From DASZMX01 sp035551475 (GTDB taxonomy: Bacteria; Verrucomicrobiota; Verrucomicrobiia; Limisphaerales; Palsa-1400): DNA of 64,000 nucleotides. Below the pieces are notes generated by a model that ran no database searches, was not told where the DNA came from, and was given only the letters and a program-made list of their open reading frames with translations. Positions 61,718 through 64,000 of this stretch are shown one piece after another. The stretch lies in contig DASZMX010000133.1 of NCBI GenBank assembly GCA_035551475.1, positions 1 through 64,000 on the forward strand. The letters are read 5' to 3'. The translations under genes and the position numbers were made by a program. Numbering within the stretch: position 1 is the first letter of the stretch; every line of letters begins with the position of its first letter.

Positions 61718-62736
61718 GCCGCCTGGACGCCTTTGACGGAACGCTTTTTCATCCACGGCATCAAACCGCGCAGGCGTTCGCCGACTTTTTCGATGGAATG
61801 CTTTTCGCCGGCCTTCAACAAGGCATTATACTTTTTGTAGCCGCCGTTGTATTCGTTGACCCAGCCCTTGGCGAATTTGCCGGATTGAATCTCTTTCAAC
61901 GCCGCTTTCATCCGCTTCTTCACGCTCGCGTCGATGATCTTCGGGCCCACGCTCACGTCGCCCCACTTGGCGGTTTCGGAAATGGAGAAGCGCATGCCGC
62001 TGATGCCCGCTTCGTTCATCAAATCAACGATGAGTTTCAACTCGTGCAAACATTCGAAATACGCCATCTCGGGCTGATACCCGGCCTCGATCAGCGTTTC
62101 GTACCCGGCAATAATCAACGCCGAGGCGCCGCCGCAAAGCACGGTTTGCTCGCCGAATAGATCGGTTTCGGTCTCTTCCTTGAAGGTGGTTTGAATGACC
62201 CCGGCGCGCGTGCCGCCAATGCCCTTGGCCCAGGCGAGCGCAATTTGCTTGGATTTCTTGCTGGGATCCTGGAAAACCGCGATCAACGCCGGCACGCCTT
62301 TGCCCTCGACGAATTGGCGGCGGACAATGTGTCCGGGTCCTTTGGGGGCGACCAGGATGACGTTCACGTTCTTCGGCGGCACGATGGTTTTGAAATGAAT
62401 CGAAAAACCATGCGAGAACAACAACGTCTTGCCGGCGGACAGGTTGGGCGCGATGTCCTTTTCGTAAGCCTTGGCCTGCTTAGTGTCGGGCAAAGCGACA
62501 AAAATGACATCCGCGCGGCGCACTGCTTCGCCGGTGGAGAAGACTTCAAAGCCCTTGGACTCGGCGACGGGCTTGGATTTGCTGCCCTCGTACAAGCCGA
62601 TGATGACATTGCACCCGCTGTCTTTGAGATTAAGCGCGTGCGCGTGGCCTTGCGAACCGAAGCCGAGGACGGCAAGCGTCTTGTTCTGCAAATTCTTCAG
62701 GTCGGCGTCGTTATCCGAATAAACTTTAGCTGGCAT
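61711..62736 (-). CDS. ilvC: Ketol-acid reductoisomerase (class I)
   Basis: 341 residues. NADPH loop LAVLGFGSQGHAHALNLKDSG, then AESKGFEVFSTGEAVRRADVIFVALPD, KTLLFSHGFSIHF, APKGPGHIVRRQFVEGKGVPALI, ETDLFGEQTVLCGGASALI and YFECLHELKLIVDLM (metal Glu), with ISETAKWGD. It isomerises and reduces acetolactate in valine and isoleucine synthesis. It follows ilvN by 26 bases and lies under the attenuator at 63244-63273. Confidence 0.96.
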   Translation of the reverse strand: MPAKVYSDNDADLKNLQNKTLAVLGFGSQGHAHALNLKDSGCNVIIGLYEGSKSKPVAESKGFEVFSTGEAVRRADVIFVALPDTKQAKAYEKDIAPNLSAGKTLLFSHGFSIHFKTIVPPKNVNVILVAPKGPGHIVRRQFVEGKGVPALIAVFQDPSKKSKQIALAWAKGIGGTRAGVIQTTFKEETETDLFGEQTVLCGGASALIIAGYETLIEAGYQPEMAYFECLHELKLIVDLMNEAGISGMRFSISETAKWGDVSVGPKIIDASVKKRMKAALKEIQSGKFAKGWVNEYNGGYKKYNALLKAGEKHSIEKVGERLRGLMPWMKKRSVKGVQAAY

Positions 62737-62762
62737 ATATAATATGGAGTTGTGCCTGGGAT

Positions 62763-63236
62763 TTATTTTCGGGCCAGGGCGATCTTTCCCGTCCGGGTCA
62801 ATTCTGTGACCCCGAAACCTTCCATCAAATGGAGGAATTTTTCGATCTTGCTTTCGTTCCCGGTGATTTCGATGGTCAGGCTCTTGGCTTGGACATCGAC
62901 GATTTTGGCCCGGAAAATATCAGTGATCTGCATGATTTCAGCGCGCGCCCGGGCGTCCACGCCCACCCGCACCATCACCAGCTCGCGGTCAATGAAATCC
63001 GACTCGCGAAAATCGTGGACTTCCAGGACATTGACCAGCTTGTTCAACTGTTTGACAATCTGGTCCAGGGTGGCGTCATCGCCCACCGTGACGATGGTCA
63101 TGCGCGAGACATTGGCGTCCTGCGTGGGCGCCACGTTCAGGGTGTCAATATTATAGCCGCGGCCGCTGAACAGCCCGGCAATGCGCGTCAACGCGCCAAA
63201 CTTGTTTTCCACCAGCACCGATATGGTATGTCGCAT
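62763..63236 (-). CDS. ilvN: Acetolactate synthase regulatory subunit
   Basis: 157 residues from the ATG at 63236; the frame up to a TTG at 63245 adds three residues. N-terminal ACT domain: RHTISVLVENKFGALTRIAGLFSGRGYNIDTLNVAPT, the valine-binding part of IlvN/IlvH, then VEVHDF-like VLEVHDFRESDFIDRELVMVRV and FGVTELTRTGKIAL. It modulates the catalytic subunit IlvB, which is not in the window. The terminator T-run ends eight bases before its start codon. Confidence 0.94.
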   Translation of the reverse strand: MRHTISVLVENKFGALTRIAGLFSGRGYNIDTLNVAPTQDANVSRMTIVTVGDDATLDQIVKQLNKLVNVLEVHDFRESDFIDRELVMVRVGVDARARAEIMQITDIFRAKIVDVQAKSLTIEITGNESKIEKFLHLMEGFGVTELTRTGKIALARK

Positions 63237-63243
63237 ATAGAGC

Positions 63244-63273
63244 AAAAAACCCGCGTCCCAGAGGAACGGCGGG
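63244..63273 (-). terminator. Attenuator terminator upstream of ilvN
   Basis: On the minus strand: CCCGC, one bulged C, GTTCC, loop TCT, GGGAC, GCGGG, then TTTTTT: ten pairs with one G-T pair. It lies between the leader ORF (63307-63360) and ilvN. Upstream, GCGGCCTG (63305-63298) can pair with CAGGTCGC (63280-63273) in an eight-pair hairpin that overlaps the terminator by one base. A second GGGAC (63298-63294) could pair with the terminator's GTTCC arm as an antiterminator. Confidence 0.8.
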
Positions 63274-63306
63274 CGACCTGTGAATCAGACAATGTCCCAG
63301 GCCGCG

Positions 63307-63360
63307 TCAGTCGAGGACGACGACGCGAACAACTGCGGCCAGGCTGATCCAGTAATTCAT
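63307..63360 (-). CDS. ilv leader peptide rich in Val, Leu and Ile
   Basis: 17 codons, MNYWISLAAVVRVVVLD: one Ile, two Leu and five Val codons, with runs GTT GTT and GTC GTC GTC CTC. The stop is two bases before the first hairpin arm. This is the usual design of branched-chain amino acid attenuators: stalling at Val codons when the charged tRNA is scarce would favour the antiterminator and ilvNC transcription. No clear Shine-Dalgarno sequence is present, and the start codon is about where transcription should begin, so the leader ORF may be leaderless. Confidence 0.75.
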   Translation of the reverse strand: MNYWISLAAVVRVVVLD

Positions 63361-63368
63361 TCGCGCTG

Positions 63369-63397
63369 AAACTAGCAACCGCACGACGCTAGGTCAA
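63369..63397 (-). promoter_or_regulatory. Candidate promoter for the ilv leader
   Basis: TTGACC (63397-63392), 17 bases, TAGTTT (63374-63369) on the minus strand, ending 8 bases before the leader ATG (63360). It begins 15 bases after the ubiD stop. The spacing is that of a sigma-70 type promoter; the -10 is only moderately good. Confidence 0.5.
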
Positions 63398-63411
63398 CCA
63401 TCATTTTCGCG

Positions 63412-64000
63412 TCAGGCGCGCTTTCCGAAAAGCCGGTTAATCTTCGCTTTGACAGAGGAATCCATTTGGATGAGCGGCGGCCAGGCGCGCTTGAAACCTT
63501 CGCCGGGAAGTTTCTTGGTGGCGTCGATGCCCATTTTGCTGCCGACCGCGAACTCCGTTGTGGCGTGGTCCAGGACATCGGCGGGGCCCTTGGTGAAAAT
63601 AGTGTCACGCGACGGCTCAGTGGTTGCGCCAATGCGGAAAAGCACCTGGCTGGTGTTGTGCACATCCACATCCTCGTCCACCACCACAATATATTTGGTG
63701 AACATCATTTGGCCCATGCCCCACAGCCCGTGCATGATCTTGAACGCTTGCATGGGATACGTTTTTCGAATGCTGACAAAGACCAGATTGTGAAAGACGC
63801 CTTCCGCCGGAAGCGCCAAATCCACCAGCTCCGGGAAATTCATTTTGAAGATCGGCAGAAAAAGTTTAACGCTCGCGGCGCCAATATGGAAATCCTCCAT
63901 CGGCGGAATGCCGACAATCGTGGCCGGATAAACTGCGTCCGCCCGGTGTGTAATGGCTGTCAAATGAAAGGTCGGATATAGATCGGCCAGGGAGTAATAT
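63412..64000 (-). CDS. UbiD-family decarboxylase, C-terminal part (5' end outside window)
   Basis: The frame is open to the window edge (about 195 residues present), so the N-terminus is missing. The fragment reads YYSLADLYPTFHLTAITHRADAVYPATIVGIPP, then MFTKYIVVVDEDVDVHN, PSRDTIFTKGPADVLDHA and GSKMGIDATKKLPGEGF, which follows E. coli UbiD region by region to its end. UbiD enzymes are prenylated-FMN-dependent decarboxylases; ubiD itself acts in quinone synthesis, but others act on aromatic or other acids, so I leave the symbol empty. It lies just upstream of the ilv promoter on the same strand. Confidence 0.88.
   Translation of the reverse strand, partial: YYSLADLYPTFHLTAITHRADAVYPATIVGIPPMEDFHIGAASVKLFLPIFKMNFPELVDLALPAEGVFHNLVFVSIRKTYPMQAFKIMHGLWGMGQMMFTKYIVVVDEDVDVHNTSQVLFRIGATTEPSRDTIFTKGPADVLDHATTEFAVGSKMGIDATKKLPGEGFKRAWPPLIQMDSSVKAKINRLFGKRA

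Noticed and set aside
1..64000. tRNA, rRNA, CRISPR, insertion sequences, phage genes
   Set aside because: Scanned by eye for T-loop-like gttcgaatc sequences, regular direct repeats with spacers, and transposase or integrase motifs; nothing convincing was found. A covariance-model search would be needed to be certain for small RNAs.

Overview
The window is a gene-dense (no gap without a gene exceeds about 180 bases), GC-rich stretch of bacterial chromosome. The gene set points to Verrucomicrobiota, probably the Pedosphaera/Limisphaerales side. Signs of this are an H-X9-DG pseudopilin, an extracytoplasmic two-component propeller kinase, a DUF5069 protein, a Tat-exported TIM-barrel protein and a verrucomicrobial-style Lnt/LplT/Aas cluster. 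The phylum call is inferred from family content, not from a marker gene. I saw no tRNA, rRNA, CRISPR array, insertion sequence or phage gene.

Layout. 1-8525 (minus): a glycan sensing and degradation locus with a GH31 glycosidase, a large periplasmic-sensor histidine kinase, two tandem NarL-type regulators and a GH99/GH71-like secreted enzyme cut by the window edge. 8546-11158: a terminator, a secreted two-domain protein, a pseudopilin and the second copy of a short repeat. 11182-16177 (minus): exported oxidoreductase, DEAD-box helicase, radical SAM/SPASM protein, a small unknown protein and a Tat-exported sugar isomerase-like protein. 16293-22206 (minus): DUF5069, LplT, Lnt, Aas and a lipase-like hydrolase, a probable module for lipoprotein N-acylation and repair of the lysophospholipid it generates. 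22302-30341 (plus): an unusual-sugar locus with two epimerase/dehydratases, RfbH, a YerE-like ThDP enzyme, a NeuB-family synthase and an FkbM methyltransferase. 30336-36082: an Fsr-like exporter, then argJ-argB-argD-argF. 36093-38460 (minus): an ABC-2 exporter with a His-rich TPR protein. 38519-42821 (minus): opgG, a membrane protein that may supply the OpgH N-terminus, and opgH. 42945-49867 (plus): a second ABC-2 exporter, cdsA, dxr, a PtsN-like EIIA and argS. 49873-53257 (minus): sdhCAB. 53361-56678 (minus): an AddB-like nuclease. 56777-59517 (plus): a TMTC-like membrane TPR protein and nadA. 59523-61252 (minus): guaD and a Pro/Ala-rich membrane protein. 61301-61717 (plus): a small membrane protein. 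61711-63397 (minus): ilvC and ilvN behind an attenuator with a Val/Leu/Ile-rich leader peptide. The last gene is a ubiD cut by the window edge.

Gene coupling is striking: at least twelve adjacent gene pairs overlap by the four bases ATGA or GTGA, so translational coupling seems to be the normal operon style here. Many starts below were chosen on that basis, or because longer reading frames run antisense into a neighbouring gene.

The items I consider most worth following are the branched-chain amino acid attenuator (63244-63397), the LplT-Lnt-Aas module, the RfbH/YerE/NeuB sugar locus, and the one-kinase, two-regulator glycan locus.
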